From contig JAEWKC010000047.1 in the NCBI GenBank assembly GCA_023386235.1, positions 22,412 to 86,411 on the forward strand: a stretch of 64,000 nucleotides of DNA, read 5' to 3'. This stretch comes from Bacteroidota bacterium. GTDB taxonomy: Bacteria > Bacteroidota > Bacteroidia > Chitinophagales > Chitinophagaceae. The notes under the pieces are model-generated. The model did no database searches and had not been told where the DNA came from. It saw only the letters and a program-made list of their open reading frames with translations. A program made the position numbers and the translations under genes. Of this stretch, positions 63,835-64,000 are shown piece after piece (the first letter of the stretch is position 1; each line of letters opens with the position of its first letter).

Positions 63835-64000
63835 TGTCAGCGTACCGAAAAATCGTCAGTTGAAAATTAGAGTAAAATCTTTAATTTTAAAAACTGTTAG
63901 AATTTATGAAAAGAACAAAATTTACAGAGAGCCAGATAGTGTCTGCGATCAAGAAACAGGAATCAGGTGTTTCCGCCAAAGAGGTTTGTCGTGAGCTTGG
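63835..64000 (+). mobile_element. Left end of an IS3-family insertion sequence (cut by window edge)
   Basis: An IS3-type OrfA starts at 63906, and the stretch TGTCAGCGTACCGAAAAATC beginning at 63835 looks like the terminal inverted repeat (TG start). The right end lies outside the window, so neither the repeat pair nor a target duplication can be checked. Confidence 0.6.
63906..64000 (+). CDS. IS3-family transposase OrfA, partial
   Basis: The first 31 codons read KRTKFTESQIVSAIKKQESG then VSAKEVCRELG, the start of an IS3-family OrfA helix-turn-helix (transposase_8-type domain). The window ends within the gene. OrfA binds the element ends, and in this family the fused OrfAB product made by frameshifting is the active transposase. 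Confidence 0.85.
   Translation, partial: MKRTKFTESQIVSAIKKQESGVSAKEVCREL

Noticed and set aside
1..64000. CRISPR arrays or tRNA genes
   Set aside because: I looked for regularly spaced repeats and for tRNA T-arms on both strands and found none apart from the tmRNA.

Overview
The window is chromosomal DNA of a member of Bacteroidota, most like Chitinophagaceae. The evidence is three SusC/SusD pairs, GldL/GldM, a futalosine-route MqnA, DUF2961 and DUF4185 proteins, TAnnTTTG promoters, and a tmRNA whose tag reads GNNNYAMAA. It is AT-rich, with a few strongly mobile-looking kilobases at the right end.

Layout. 67-3812 (minus) is a four-gene operon: mqnA, a small membrane protein, an acyltransferase and a DbpA-type RNA helicase. 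purB follows at 3891-5237. From 5337 to 44024 lies one large glycan-utilisation locus, all on the plus strand: a LacI-type regulator and five transcription units. Unit A (6497-17062) has two DUF2961/GH172 enzymes, a lipoprotein, an L-fucose/D-arabinose isomerase, a FucP-type symporter, a ribulokinase and an alpha/alpha-toroid protein. Unit B (17273-23305) has a surface lipoprotein and SusC/SusD pair 1. Unit C (23530-31841) has SusC/SusD pair 2, a DUF3823 lipoprotein and an unassigned TIM-barrel hydrolase. Unit D (32106-38071) has SusC/SusD pair 3 and a DUF1735-discoidin lipoprotein. Unit E (38245-44024) has a DUF4185/GH183 protein, a long GH172 protein, a basic-secretory-protein metallopeptidase and an unassigned toroid protein. 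Each unit starts with a -33/-7 promoter and, 6-7 bases behind the -7 box, a near-palindrome of the form TTAAACGWTTAA, which fits a LacI-type operator.

How the locus probably works (inference). GH183 is the endo-D-arabinanase family and GH172 includes exo-D-arabinofuranosidases. FucI-type enzymes isomerise D-arabinose to D-ribulose, FucP carries D-arabinose, and AraB-type kinases phosphorylate D-ribulose. No fuculose-phosphate aldolase or L-arabinose isomerase is present. The best reading is a D-arabinan utilisation locus, for example for mycobacterial arabinogalactan or lipoarabinomannan, that feeds D-ribulose 5-phosphate into the pentose phosphate pathway. Several enzymes in it have no family I recognise.

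44040-58379 is mostly housekeeping: gldM and gldL without gldK or gldN beside them, a HigA/HigB-like pair, a frameshifted XRE gene next to a MITE-like palindromic element, AMP nucleosidase, CcmC/CcmD-like proteins, glutamate dehydrogenase, YceI, galE, a DUF389 protein, a Pit phosphate transporter with its DUF47 partner, and tmRNA. 58443-64000 becomes accessory DNA: a DUF4397 lipoprotein, a conserved small protein overlapping a helicase that has lost its second RecA domain, an AAA_14/DUF4143 ATPase, decayed serine-recombinase remnants, and the left end of an IS3-family element cut by the window edge.
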